From assembly GCA_015143295.1 (NCBI GenBank), contig CM026561.1:41296875-41360874 (forward strand): DNA of 64,000 nucleotides, read 5' to 3'. Numbering within the stretch: the stretch's first letter is position 1; the number at the start of each line of letters is the position of its first letter. The stretch is from Tetracentron sinense (lineage: Eukaryota > Streptophyta > Magnoliopsida > Trochodendrales > Trochodendraceae). Both the position numbers and the translations under genes were made by a program. Below are positions 48,162-59,394 of the stretch, in pieces. The notes beneath the pieces were generated by a model. The model made no database searches. It saw only the letters and a list, made by a program, of their open reading frames with translations, and was not told the DNA's origin.

Positions 48162-50645
48162 TGTAGCGCCCAAACTTTCGTACCTAATGAATAGTGTTCT
48201 TGTAGCCAATTGGCCTTTCACGTAGTCTAATTAATAAATAAAGAAGAATTTGAAAATTCTAAAATGTCAGAAATGTTTCCCTTCGAATGACAAATCCAAC
48301 GCAAGTTGAATCGTCAAAATCCGATGAACGAGTCAAAAGATATGACCGAAATATCAAATTAGGGTAAAACAGCAAAAATCTGTAGAGCACCGATCGCTAG
48401 AGATCGATCGGTCCATAACCAATCGATCGGTCCAAACTAGAGATCGATCGGTTCACAACCGATCGATCAGTATCTGTTGACCGGTCCAAAAGTTTGTATG
48501 GGAAAAAATTCCAGAGAGGGTGTTTTCAACCGATCGCTCGATCAAAAACACTGATCGCTCGGTAAAAGACCAATTGCTCGGTCATAACCACCGATTGCTC
48601 GGTCTTTTGGTTTTACAGAAATTTCACTAAGGGCTTTTTCGTCTTTTGGGCGTTCCACCCTTGCCTATAAGGGCTTGCTCGAGCCATAAGGGTTCATAAA
48701 CCTTAAGGCATTATATTTGAGAGAGAGTGAGAGAGGAGAAAGGGTTTTTCTCCTAGGGTTTCAACTTGAGAGAATCAAGGGTTTGAAAACCCTAAATCAT
48801 CACAAAGCTTGGATTTTTTCAAGCCCAAGCCTCAAGCTCGTGTGGAGCTCTTTTCAAGCTAGGGCAGCGTCTTCCACGACATTCTCAAGGATTTTCCTCT
48901 TTTTCTTTTCAAGGTTAGTACACCCTACTAACTACCTTGGTAATAACCTAGTTTTTGTGAAAATGGTGTATTGATTCTCCCCTATTTTCCCCTTTTTGAT
49001 TTCAAATGCTTAACTTCTCAAGATTTAACAAGATAAATGATGAGTGTGGGAATGTATGAATGAATGGTGGATGTTGAGGCGATTGGATGCCGTGTTGGTC
49101 GATGAATGTGTGTTGAAAAAATGGAGGATGGGCATTTCAAGCATAAGGAACACACTTTATATGGTTTGATGAAATATGTGCACTAAGAAGTTGAAATGAA
49201 ATGACTATGAATGGGTTGCACACCATGTATTTGATAAAAGACCTAAATCAGAATTAAACGGATTTAATGAAGAACATGAAAGTATGATCTATGTAGTTTT
49301 CTTAAAATGGTAAATTATCCAATGTTATACATGCTAGTCTAAATTCTCATATGATTATGTTAGGAATTGAAATGTTATGCTCATGTGATCCTCTCATCCA
49401 AGCATGTCATCATGTTTACTAAAATTGTTACACACACACATATGTGCATGCATGAATCAGTTTTTCTAAAAGTATATGTACACAAGAAACAAAAAGAACA
49501 AGAATTATAATTCACAATACGATTGATAAAGCCGGACATCGGGCCGTTCAAGGGTAGGGCATATCCCTAGGATATGTCATACCTGGCTCACAAGTAAAAC
49601 AAGCAGGTTGATAAAGCCGGACGTCGAGCCGGTCAATGGTAGGGCATATCGCAAGATATGTCATACCTGGCTCACAAGTTAAATAAGCATGAATGTCAAG
49701 GGTAGGGCATATCGCAAGATATGTCATGCCTGACTCGCAAGAAAACAAGAAAACAAGACAAGGAGGTTGGTGTACCTTTTCTATACATATATATATTTAC
49801 ATTTCCGACTCACAAGTCACTTCAAGGGCACTAACCTCTGGCTCACAAGTATACAAGTCAAGTAAGTCAAGAACAAACAAGACATGTGATTCCAAACAAG
49901 ACAAGACACGCATGCATGATTTTCATAAGCCAGACCAAGACAAGAAATAGGTTTTTAAAATATGACAAGCAAGTTTTGAAAAACACGAAAGACTATTTTC
50001 AAGAACAAGTCCAGGTTTCCAAACATGAGTTTTACCGGAGTTTTCACATTCATGCACGCATGTCAAGAATATCATATTGTTTTATTTCCAATGCTATAAA
50101 TGTCATATGTTGCTAGTGTTGCTTAAAATTGATTATTGTATATTATGGTTCATTGTTGTTGTTTGAGGGTTATTACTATTGTTAGCTAATAGCTTGTACT
50201 CGCTGAGTATTCCATACTCAGCCGTACTTTTATGTCGGCAGGTACTGAGGAAGCCCTCAACCCTGAGCCTTGGGTTGAGGAAGAGTATGTTGAGGAGAGG
50301 GAACCTCCTATCCCGATGCAGTCGTAGGAGGATAGGGACTGCGACGTCTGGCCATACCTAGATTACCGTTGAGCATAGTGGGCTCAACATTTCTTTTGTA
50401 TTTTGATAGGTGGGCCTGTCCACCTTTACTCTGGTTATGTTATGTATATTTTCACTTGGAATACAGACCATATATAGAAAGAAAAAAGTTGGTTCACGCT
50501 TCTGCACTCATGTTTAGCTTCTGTGCTCTGATTATCATTGTTATTGTATCATGTTAGCCTTGTTTATTACAAGATGGTTTGACAGGTATGAATAGTCACA
50601 TCTGAAGTATCCTTTAACTCCTAGGGGGTATTTTGGGGCGCGACA
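48162..50645 (+). mobile_element. solo LTR (2484 bp) nested in the larger solo LTR, plus strand
   Basis: Starts TGTAGCGCCCAAAC and ends TTTTGGGGCGCGACA. The flanks AAAAT and TAAAT match at 4 of 5. It contains an array of GATCGATCGGT words (48390-48610), then a leader rich in AGGGTTT/AAACCCTAA words (48700-48800), and three tandem units around 49540-49740. The part from 50195 (CTCGCTGAGTATTCC ... GGCAGGTACTGAGGAAG) resembles the 3' segment of plant Gypsy LTRs. The ends are nearly those of the host LTR, so both belong to related families in opposite orientation. Confidence 0.75.
49535..49745. repeat. three tandem units with GGGCATATC hairpin core
   Basis: Three units (periods of roughly 60-80 bp) carry GGTAGGGCATATC, ATATGTCATACCTGGCTC and ACAAGT. 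Two contain ATATCGCAAGATAT, a 5-bp-stem hairpin with a GCAA loop. They lie within the inner solo LTR. Confidence 0.75.
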
Positions 50646-51559
50646 TAAATAGTATCAAATATCATAATACAATATTTAATCTCCATATCATAAATGACAA
50701 AACTCGTAAACATATGCAAAACCCCAATTTCATGAATAAAATCCCTCAATCATGCTCACTACCTAATCATCTTAATATAATCATGCAATACCCTTAATAA
50801 TTCATAAGCATTCATCTATAAACATACAAAAACATTTAATAAAGTTAGATTAGAAATGATATCGGCCTTAGGGATCGTTCCCTTCGATCCAAAACGCTCA
50901 AAGAAAGCTTTGGGGCGATTTTCAAGCCAAATCTTACTTCTCAAGGTAAGATCTTCCTCCTCCAAGCAAGCTTCCTTGAAGACCCAGGGTTTTCTCCTCT
51001 TCTTTTACAAATTAGGGTTTGAGAGAATTAGGGATCCAAACCCTCAAAATAGAAACCCTATTTATAATGCTAGGGTTATAAAAATCTCAAAATACCCTTG
51101 AAAATCTGGCAAAAATGGAAAATCCCCAATTTCTTTAGAGGCGGTCGACCGGCCATGATGAGCAGTCGACCGGCTGAGGTTAGGAGACCCCTGTTTGCCA
51201 AAAATTTCCACTAGATAGTCGACCGGCTAGGTGGGCAGTCGACCCGGGCCCTAACACACCTACTGTTTCCCCTTTTTAAGACAGTCGGTCGACCGGCTAT
51301 GGTGGTCGGTAGACCGGCTGGGCCATTTTTCTTCCTACCTTGGTTTAGGGTTTTAACTATTTTTAACATACACATATTTGATAATTAACACAAATCCCAT
51401 CACACATAAATAGTTGACTAATTTACCCTTGATATTTACAAAAATAAAATCGAATTAAATTTGAGACTCTACAATTTTATATTTAAAATTCAATAAAATT
51501 AGTTTATCTATGTAATATGGGAAGTGTAATTATGGTCCTAAAGGTTGTTTTGTGCTGGA

Positions 51560-53340
51560 GAGGAATGCTAGCCCCAGCCCCAAAGTTTCAAACTCTCACC
51601 AATAAAGTGAGAGCGTTGCCTGTTACTTTTGTAACCAGTTGAAGTAACAATTTTAAATTATGAAACAGATGTTTTAACTGATTGCAAAAATAGCTATTTA
51701 CAATATTAACGTGTGTCCCTTCAGTGGTGAGAGTTCCGCCATAGCCATGACATTTGACTACATAGTCAAATGTATGGTGTGCTAATCATTCCCCTCCACA
51801 TTAGGGAAATGCTTAACTTACTGCTGCATTTTAGTCAAATGTCTAGTCCTCATTGGTCCATGCCTCCCTTTTACCACACATCAATTGTTCTTAAGATTCA
51901 CTCACTTCTAGAGTTAAGCAATCTAACCTATATTTATTTTTAAAAAAATATTAACATTAATTTTCTTAAGCTTAACTGTAGTTAAAGGAGTGTTAAAAGG
52001 GACATGTAGCCATAGCATTTGACTACATAGCCCATCCCATTATCTGTTCCCGTCCACTAACACGAATCAATAAAGCGGTCCCTCTTTTAGCTGGTCATTG
52101 GATTGGTTTGGAATGGATGATAAAACTATGGGTAACAAGTCATACAGGTTCTTTGGATCAATACAGTATCACTAAGATCAAAGCATGTGTCACAGATCCA
52201 GCACTCTTGCTCCTTTGTTTTTGGTTTATATGAGAAGGTGGTCATTGGATTTGAATGTTATAATTGCATATGCAAATTCAATGTGGAATTTAGTCACTTT
52301 CCAGCATGATGCAAATTTTCTGATTTATTAACCCGGAGGATTTTCCTCAGGGTTGATTATGGTTTCCCTACAATTTTCAAACAGTTAGGTAAGTCAACAT
52401 TTATCTTAATGCTCCTTTTTTTTTCTTGGAGAGGGAAAACAAATCAATTCAGTTGAAAATGTCATTTTTGTAGATTTGTTTGCACGTAAATGTCATTTCT
52501 ACGTAAATCTTAATTATTCATTAATTAAAATTTTGGAGTCACCTTTTCTTTGGTTGTATGGGCTTGGATGCAAATTTTCTACCTAGTCCTGTCAAAAGAT
52601 TTGCCCTTGGGGTTAGGGGTTGGGCAACTCCATAAATAGGTAGCACATGTGAGGCGCATAGGCAACCTTGCCTATGCATTATGCATTTGAGTGACATGTG
52701 ACATTCTTTGGGACCTTAAAAAACAAAAAAAACAATGATGCAGGTCCCCTAAATGTGAAAAATAAAGCCCAATTGGACTTCAAAGCCGTCTAACAGGATG
52801 GCGAAAATGCTCGCAAATGATATGAACTAGACTGAATGGATTGGAAATGAAGCCCAGCCCAAACATTGAGTTGGCGGTGGCTGGTGGGCACAGATCTTAC
52901 ATAAACAGTATGGCCTGCGTAGGACTTGGGTCTCGATTTAAGGCACACAATAAGAATGGGCCAAGTTTGATCCACCCAAAGAAAAAAAATCTAAGGCCTA
53001 TTATTTTGTAATATGCTTACTCATAAGGAACTCCTTATATACATTTGGCACATAAAAAGAAGGAATGAAATAATCACTAGTTGGTATAAAAAATAATAAA
53101 TAAATAAATAATCACTAGTTGGCTTGGAACTGCCTAGGCCTAGGCCCAGGCCCAGTATCAGATCCGTTTAAGAAGTATCCAAGAAAATATAAGGGAAAAA
53201 GAATAATTTTATTAATTAATGAATAATCAGGCTAATAAGAGAGATCATAAACACTCTCTTCTTCTACCAAAAAAAAACACCTGAGGCACACAACAAACCT
53301 CACAAAACTTGGAAAACAAAAATGCAATCTAAGAAAGCAT
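51560..53340. other. non-coding stretch with an F1 copy
   Basis: 51800-52030 is an F1 family member (TTAAGATTCACTCACTTC, TTAAGCAATCTAACC). A terminal word AGAGGAATGCTAGCCCC lies at 51568. The segment nearest 53340 should hold the LEA gene 3' UTR, with an AATAAA signal on the minus strand near 53205. No gene was seen elsewhere. Confidence 0.4.
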
Positions 53341-53358
53341 TAGAATTAAAAACCTCAC

Positions 53359-54049
53359 TCAAATCCTGGTATTTGGGTTGGTGGGGTTGTTGGAAGTGTT
53401 ATCAGTGTTCATGCCCAGAGTGTTCTTCACTGCTTCAGTAGCTCCTTGTGCCATGCTCTTCACTTGCTCCCCAGTCTACAATGATAAACATGCATACATA
53501 ATTAATTAAAACCTTTATTATTTTTGTAATCCGTCACCTAGGGTGCAAGCAGAGATATTTTTAGGTGATTTTTAAACTAGGGGTGGCAATCAGATCGAGT
53601 TCAGGGTTTAAAGCCTTTGTAAATGTGTCAGGCTTAAGGCTGTGCCTATTAAAAATCACCAAATCAAGCCCAAACCCGGCCCATTCCCACCCCTAATTTT
53701 AACCATCTTATGTGTAGGAGGTACCTGTTGAAGGAAGTTGGAGGCTTGCTCATTGGTATCATTGGATGAGTTTTGCGCAGATCGGGCAGTTTCAGATACC
53801 TTGTCCTTCGCTGTCTGGGCAGCATTTGAGGCCTTGTTTACCATCTCATCCTTCTTCACCTATTTAAAATATAAAAAAATGCTCTTATCATTAGCGACGG
53901 AAAATGAACTTTTAGAGACAGAAAATTCCCGTCGCTGATCGGTGGATTTCTTGTAGTTATATATATTGTGTGCGGAATGGGAAGGTCACCTGAACTTGAC
54001 CGGTGACTTCGCCGGCCTTGAATCTCATATCCTGATTGCGGCTTGCCAT
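53359..54049 (-). CDS. small LEA-like stress protein, 3 exons, complete
   Basis: Exons on the minus strand: 54049-53990, 53859-53725, 53475-53359. All are GT-AG and in phase, giving 103 residues. The protein is hydrophilic and Ala/Gln/Asn/Lys-rich without Cys. It starts MASRNQDMRFKAGEVTGQVQ, has a KASNAAQTAKDKVSETARSA amphipathic stretch (about residues 28-47) and a TGEQVKSMAQGATEAVKNTL stretch (66-85), then an Asn/Pro tail. These 11-mer-like A-x-x-A-K patterns are typical of group 3/LEA_4 and KIN-like proteins, which are disordered and protect membranes or proteins in drying tissue. The exact LEA subgroup is uncertain. Confidence 0.85.
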
Positions 54050-54129
54050 TTTCTTCTTCACAAGAGACTCAAACCTCTTTTAAGTTGCAAATTACTTGTA
54101 TTCTGTATGTTGGAGCCAGGTTTCTGTTA

Positions 54130-54182
54130 GCGGAATTTATAGCTTTTGGGGTCCCTTCTTTTTAGTGCCACGTGTGGCAAGG
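54130..54182 (-). promoter_or_regulatory. LEA-gene promoter: ABRE/G-box and TATA box
   Basis: The near-palindrome GCCACGTGTGGC lies at 54167-54178, a G-box/ABRE core (CACGTG). A minus-strand TATA box (CTATAAATTC) lies at about 54133-54142, some 85-90 bp before the ATG. ABRE just upstream of TATA is the classic layout of ABA-induced LEA genes. Confidence 0.7.
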
Positions 54183-54304
54183 CTTTTACGTGTATATATC
54201 GACATGTGTCTTGGAAAAAGATACGCAAGCAAAATTTCTCCCTTTGACAAGGGCTTTGGATACGAACTTTTCAAATAAGTTTCAAATAAGGTGGATGTTT
54301 GGAG

Positions 54305-54830
54305 GTTGACATGAAGAGAAATGCTAGCCCTTAGGCTAGCGGCAAGTGTCCATAATTTCGTCTTTTAATCCTAACCCTATACACAAACTTTCAAACGCCT
54401 ATTGTGGTTGCAACATGTGTCATTGTCTGTTGTGTTTTGTTGTGTTTAATTAGTATCGGTTCAGACTATAACTTTTTTTAAGCTTTTTGAATGGATAGCA
54501 ACCACATGTGTTGCACGATTGACCCATAGTGATGAGTTTGGAAATGTATCTCAAAAATATTGGTTAACACTCTTAAGAAAATTGGTTTTGCAACCGGTTG
54601 AAGGGAGAGCAACATTAGGTGGAGTGGGAGTTAGAAAAAGGAAACTTTTAAAAACTTTCGATAGTAGGTACTACCGAGAGTTGGGCCGTTCGATTGAAAA
54701 TCCAATGACCCCAAGAATGCATTAAATGATGGGCCCCACTTTAGCACAGTTGGATTTTCAATTGGGCGGCTGGAACTCTCGAGAGTACTATTGATGTATC
54801 AATGGCTAGCACTCCCCGAGAGTCGTAAGG
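54305..54830. repeat. foldback repeat with AATGCTAGCC ends
   Basis: AGAGAAATGCTAGCCC (54311) and GGCTAGCACTCCCCG (about 54803) are inverted ends. Inside, 54661-54707 and 54748-54793 are roughly 46-bp inverted arms (GAGAGTTGGGCCG, GATTGAAAATCCAA). It belongs with the AATGCTAGCC-ended MITEs seen elsewhere in the window. Confidence 0.55.
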
Positions 54831-54834
54831 TTTT

Positions 54835-56370
54835 TATCCAAGAAGTATAAGATCCACAGCATTTTCTTGAATTTTATGTATTAGAACTTGTTAGCTAACC
54901 TCGTTAGATTACAAAGAACATTGTTACCAGGTTTCACTCATTTCAACTATGAGGTGGTGTATGGGTACTCCTAAATATATCCTTAATCCTAACTGTCTAT
55001 AACTAATTATTAAGGGCTTTTGGCTTATTTTATCTTTCTAATGTCACATTAGTTCTAATCTAATCGTAACCATTTAATAATTTAGTTAAAAGGTTAGGAT
55101 TTAAGAGTATATTTGGAAGTTCTCGTAGACTAATTCTTCAACTATATTTAGTGTTTGTGTTCTCTGGCCGTTTTGTTTTGGGGTATGTGGGCACGATAAC
55201 AAATTACTAATACCAATAAAGGAATGTAAGGTGTGAAACTGCTCATGAATTCACTTTCGCCATCGGTTTGGACGGCTTTAAATTTTGTTGCAAACATTGC
55301 AAACATATTTTCAACCATTAAAGATTTATACTGAATAAATAATGTACATATAAGTTTGAGATTTAGAATGCATAGGATATAACCGTGAATAGTTACTAAA
55401 TTAAGATTTTTTTTTTTTAAAATGCACCGCTTATTGAACTTATGGGTTTTCCTTCAATTGCCTTCAGTAATCACCTTGTGGTGTTATTGAGTTTACCAAA
55501 AAAAAAAAAACTTATGGGAGGATAAACCTAGGTTTATCATGATGTCAAAGTGAGTCATTATTTTGCTAAGAATTATAAATTCTAGCATTTTGCAAATCTT
55601 TTTTCATTTGACGATATGCATTTTCCTTTGAGAAATAGAGATATCATACCGTCCAAAAAAATAGATGTATCATATTTTTATCTCTTGGGTTGCAATTCTC
55701 GTATCCAATAAAATAAATGATTTCAAATCTCAAAAAAAATAAATTATAAGACTTCAAATTTCATAATGATAAAAATTAATTTTGTTTGAAATCCTGACAA
55801 AATGACTTTCTTAGCAACTCAGCAAAAGATCTATTTGGTTAATGAGAAACTAAAAATATATATGAAAAAGAAAAGAAAAAAAAAGTGAATTAAATTTATT
55901 TTTTTTTTTTTATTTTGAAAAATCTTTAATATTTTTTAAATTTTAAAAAATATTGGTGGTGTCGACGTCAACAGTAGCAGGTGGTGACGATGGAGGTTGT
56001 GGCGGGTGCAGTTGATATGATAGCAGCAACAATAAAAAATTGAGGTAGTAGTTATGATTTGGAACAAGGTACGAAGTTTAGGACTTTCTCTTCTAAATAA
56101 AAGCTTTTTAGAAGAAAATGAAATCATCACAGAAATTTTGGGAAATTTTGGGATTAATTTTCTCTCTCTGTTTTTCCCACACAAATTCTCTTCCTAACCA
56201 AACACTTGAAAATGAGAACTTTTTTCACCTTTTTTTCCGCACCCTATTTTCTCAAGAATCAAACACGGCATAAAGGAAAAGTAGATCATCAAAGATGATG
56301 ACCCGAAGTAGAGCTACCAAGTGGAAGCCATTCGTTTGAAATAAGAAAACTCAACACCCGTTATAGTTGA
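54835..56370. other. non-coding stretch, nothing recognised
   Basis: AT-rich with A- and T-runs. Short frames only. No element boundary established. Confidence 0.4.
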
Positions 56371-56377
56371 CTAGCGG

Positions 56378-56610
56378 GTGGCACATGCGATGCACATGAG
56401 AGCAAGGGGAAGGAGTTAACCACAGTTAATAGGAGTTAAAAGAGACACGTTTTAATCCGCGGGTGCGATTGAACTCGTTAGTGGCACGTGCGATGCACAT
56501 GAGAGCAAGGGGAAGGAGTTAACCACAGTTAATAGGAGTTAAAAGGGACACGTGTTAACCCGCGGGTGCAATTGAACTCCCCGAGTTCAATCGCGATTGG
56601 ATGTGATTTT
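56378..56610. repeat. F1-related sequence with a 103-bp tandem duplication
   Basis: GTGGCACATGCGATGCACAT starts at 56378 and its near copy at 56481. The unit includes F1 terminal words (CGGGTGCGATTGAACTC), and the segment ends with CCGAGTTCAATCGCGATTGG, the complementary F1 end. Confidence 0.7.
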
Positions 56611-57960
56611 AAATAGATAGATGAGAAAGGGGTAGTTTGGGAATTAAAGTAAAACATTAAATTCAATGTTTTGTTTTAATATGAGGGTAGTTTGGGAATT
56701 TCAAAAAATTCATCTACGCAAGGCTCTCGCATTATAATAGTAAAGATAATGTCATAGTTGAGATGAGACGCATTTCCCAACATAAGTACTAAGGAAAAAA
56801 AGACTTGTTGTGGGCTTAATTAACAAGAAGACAATAGAGACCATCTTCAATGGTTATGCAGACGAGTAACACTTCCATACCCTTAGGGTACCAAAGGGTT
56901 AAGTACCTAAGAATCGTGGCCGTTCATCTGGCCACGATTTCTCCTTGTGACTGGCAGTAGCCGGTTTCAACTCTCACCCCAGAAATTTGGCGGGAGAGAA
57001 GCACTTCCATAGCTCCACTCAACCCCCTGCTCTCTCTCTCTCTCTGTTCTCTCTTCTCTGTATCTCCATATCTTCTCTCTGTTCTCATCTTCATCTTCCT
57101 TCCTTCGTCCTAATCTGCAGCAGCCATAAAGAGTTCTTCAAATCCGTCATAAAGAGTTCTTCAGACGCCCAAGCACTGATCCCTCTCGACAGTTTCAACG
57201 AATTTAATTTTAATTTCTTCAAATCAGAGACCCCCATTTGGTATGTTTGCAAATTCCATCTCAATCATTGTTTCTAAGTATTGTTAAAAGATATAAATTT
57301 TTTCCTTAGCTCAATCAATTCTTATGCTGAGTTTCTGTAATTTTTTTGGCAAAAGATCTATTATTTGAATGTTTTAATGAGTTGAGAATCTGCAACAACC
57401 ATTATGTCCCATGAACTGATCCTTCTCCACGATTTCAACGCCTTTCATACCAATTTCTTGTGATAAACCATTTGGTATGTCTGCAAATTTCATTTCTGGT
57501 AGCTCCGTTCTTATTTGTTTCTACTGCAATAAAATTTCATCTCTAGGTATTGTGGAAAATAAATGATTTTTTTCCTTAGCTCAATCCTTGTTTCTTGTTT
57601 GGTATTTCATTGTTAGAGTAACACTTCCATACCCTTATTATGCTTATATTTTTGTAATTTTGGGTCATAAGATCTATTTTGTCAAATGTTTTTTTGACAT
57701 ATCTTGGATCTATTAGGGTTTTATTATGAAATTCTACGTGGGTATGTTGCTTTTCTCCCCTCTCAGGCCTTTCACTGCTCCTCTAAGATGGGCTAAGTCA
57801 TAAGCTAGCCAACTCTATTCTTGCAAACTGAACCAGTTGCGATTCTCAGATTTCCTATTAGCTAGGGCTCACACTGAACTCATTAATTTGGCATTACAAA
57901 TAATTTGGGTGTTTTTCTTGAAGAAACATTAGATACCCTAAGTGTATTGATAAATAAATG
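56611..57960. other. non-coding stretch with a diverged internal duplication
   Basis: 57150-57260 and 57395-57490 share ACTGATCC, GATTTCAACG/GTTTCAACGAA and CATTTGGTATGT-TGCAAATT words, an old duplication of about 240 bp spacing. A CT tract lies at about 57032-57045. A 96-codon frame at 56987 has no domain and is pyrimidine-driven, so I do not call it a gene. Confidence 0.35.
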
Positions 57961-57964
57961 CTAG

Positions 57965-58372
57965 GTGTTTTCTTGAGTTGAAAAAAATCCTAGCAGAAGC
58001 CATCCGGGCTGGTGTTCAATTGGCAATATCCCACCATTGGCCACAGCCACAGGTGGTAGTGGAATCTCACTCTAAAGCAATCATATACTTCTTGAATGCG
58101 GAGATCGATGATAGTGAATGTTGAATTTCTTCCTATTGTTGTGGATATCAACTTTCTGCGGCAAAGCAGTATCACTGTAATCTTTAAGTTTATCCCTAGA
58201 TCAGCTAATTGAAGTGCTCATGACCTTGACCAAAAGACACTGAACATCAGTATCCGTCTACATTTATCTCCAAGGGATCTTCCCCAAGTGCGAACAGGGC
58301 CGAGTTATTCATTTGTACATAACTCGTAATTGTCAAAGAAGTTATCTACTTACAAAATAAATAAATAAAAAT
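57965..58372 (+). mobile_element. second 5'-truncated LINE tail (RNase H remnant)
   Basis: The translation shows ILAEAIRAGVQLAI, VVVESHSKAI (the usual Asp of ESDS is His), then after a frame change PIVVDINFL and FKFIPRSAN near 58190, followed by SAHDL, the usual RVT_3 ending R-x-A-N-x-x-A-H. A stop follows near 58122, with further breaks after. The stretch ends in AAATAAATAAATAAAAATG (58355 onward), an A-rich LINE-like tail. It is more diverged than the copy at 4115-4766. Confidence 0.6.
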
Positions 58373-58373
58373 G

Positions 58374-58475
58374 AAGGAATGCTAACCTCAATCCATGTTT
58401 TCATACTTTCAACTTCTTGGGTTATATAATTGAAAGGGTGAGTATGTAAATGCAATCAGGGATAGCATTCCTCTT
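58374..58475. mobile_element. short MITE, about 100 bp
   Basis: AAGGAATGCTAACCTC at the left pairs with the complement of GGGATAGCATTCCTCTT at the right. It lies immediately after the LINE tail. AAGAGGAATGCTA words recur at 38101, 51568, 54311 and 63053. Confidence 0.5.
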
Positions 58476-59394
58476 GTAACTATTATATAAATCCTAGTCT
58501 AGCATTATTGAGATTTTGACGAACACAAGTGTCCCCTTAGATTGTACTAATGTTTGTTAAGAGTTTTACTTGAAAATAACTCAATTGCCTGTGTTCACAT
58601 GATATATTGAAATAATGATTGATATTACCTTTAATCTATGCATGATAAAATGAGAGAGCTGACCCTTCAACTTCAATCAGTTGCTCCATAGAACTAAAAC
58701 GAAGGCAAAGTTTCGCTTTGTCGCTCCATTGATCTGGATTCCACTCCCGAGAGAGTGTGAGTGTTGTCATCTCAGTAAGCTCAAGAATTTTCAGAGTAGA
58801 TACAATTAGACTGTGGCTGTGACTGACCCTTTATTCTTCTTACGAGATTATGAAAGGGCAGCGAAATGATATCAAAGTATCCTTTGAAGCTAACACATTA
58901 TACGAACCAGAAACAAAATAGGTCCAACACAATTGAGCTCACTTGAAAGATAATAAAAATAGGAAAGCATTACTTGCCCCATGGGTACTATTTGCTAGGC
59001 ACCACCCCATTGATCAGGGTTGCGGGCTAACTACGTATCTATGACAAAAATAAAAAGTCTTCTCTCTTGTTGAGTATTCCTCAATAATTTCTCGTGGAAC
59101 CCACGGGAATTAGCCACATACCCACTTTAATGCTTACTCCTTCCATCTGTGTTGTAACAAACTTGTTTGTAGCAATATATGTTCATATGTTTGTAGCAAA
59201 ATTGGTATTTTAGGTCTTCTCTCATTTTACCTAAGACTGTCATGCGAGAAGTAGATCTTGCACCCGTTTATTTTGGAATAATTGAAGATAAACATATCAT
59301 TTTATAGCTCTTGTGCACATTATTTATTTTAAATGCACTCTTATCTTTATATGCTCTCTGATTTGTTACTCATAATGGTGGAAGGTTAGCTAAA

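Larger units (their letters stand above)
46817..51473 (-). mobile_element. large solo LTR (Gypsy-type), minus strand, split by another LTR
   Basis: On the minus strand it starts TGTAGAGTCTCAAAT and ends GGTTTTGGGGCGCACA. A perfect 5-bp duplication, ATTTT, flanks it (46812-46816 and 51474-51478). Without the inner LTR it is about 2.17 kb. On the minus strand it shows a TATAAATAGGG promoter-like stretch (about 51060) and, upstream, an array of GTCGACCGGC words (51135-51320). No coding domain is present. The TG..CA ends, the 5-bp duplication and the absence of an interior indicate a solo LTR. The GGGGCGC termini and great length suggest a Gypsy (Tekay-like) origin. Confidence 0.75.

Noticed and set aside
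49548-49748. repeat-containing frame (CEPGMTYLAICP units)
   Set aside because: Translation of the tandem units inside a solo LTR, not a repeat protein.
56987-57277. 96-codon frame starting MAGEKHFHSS
   Set aside because: Driven by CT-rich sequence (long Ser/Leu runs), no domain, and its second half lies in a diverged non-coding duplication.
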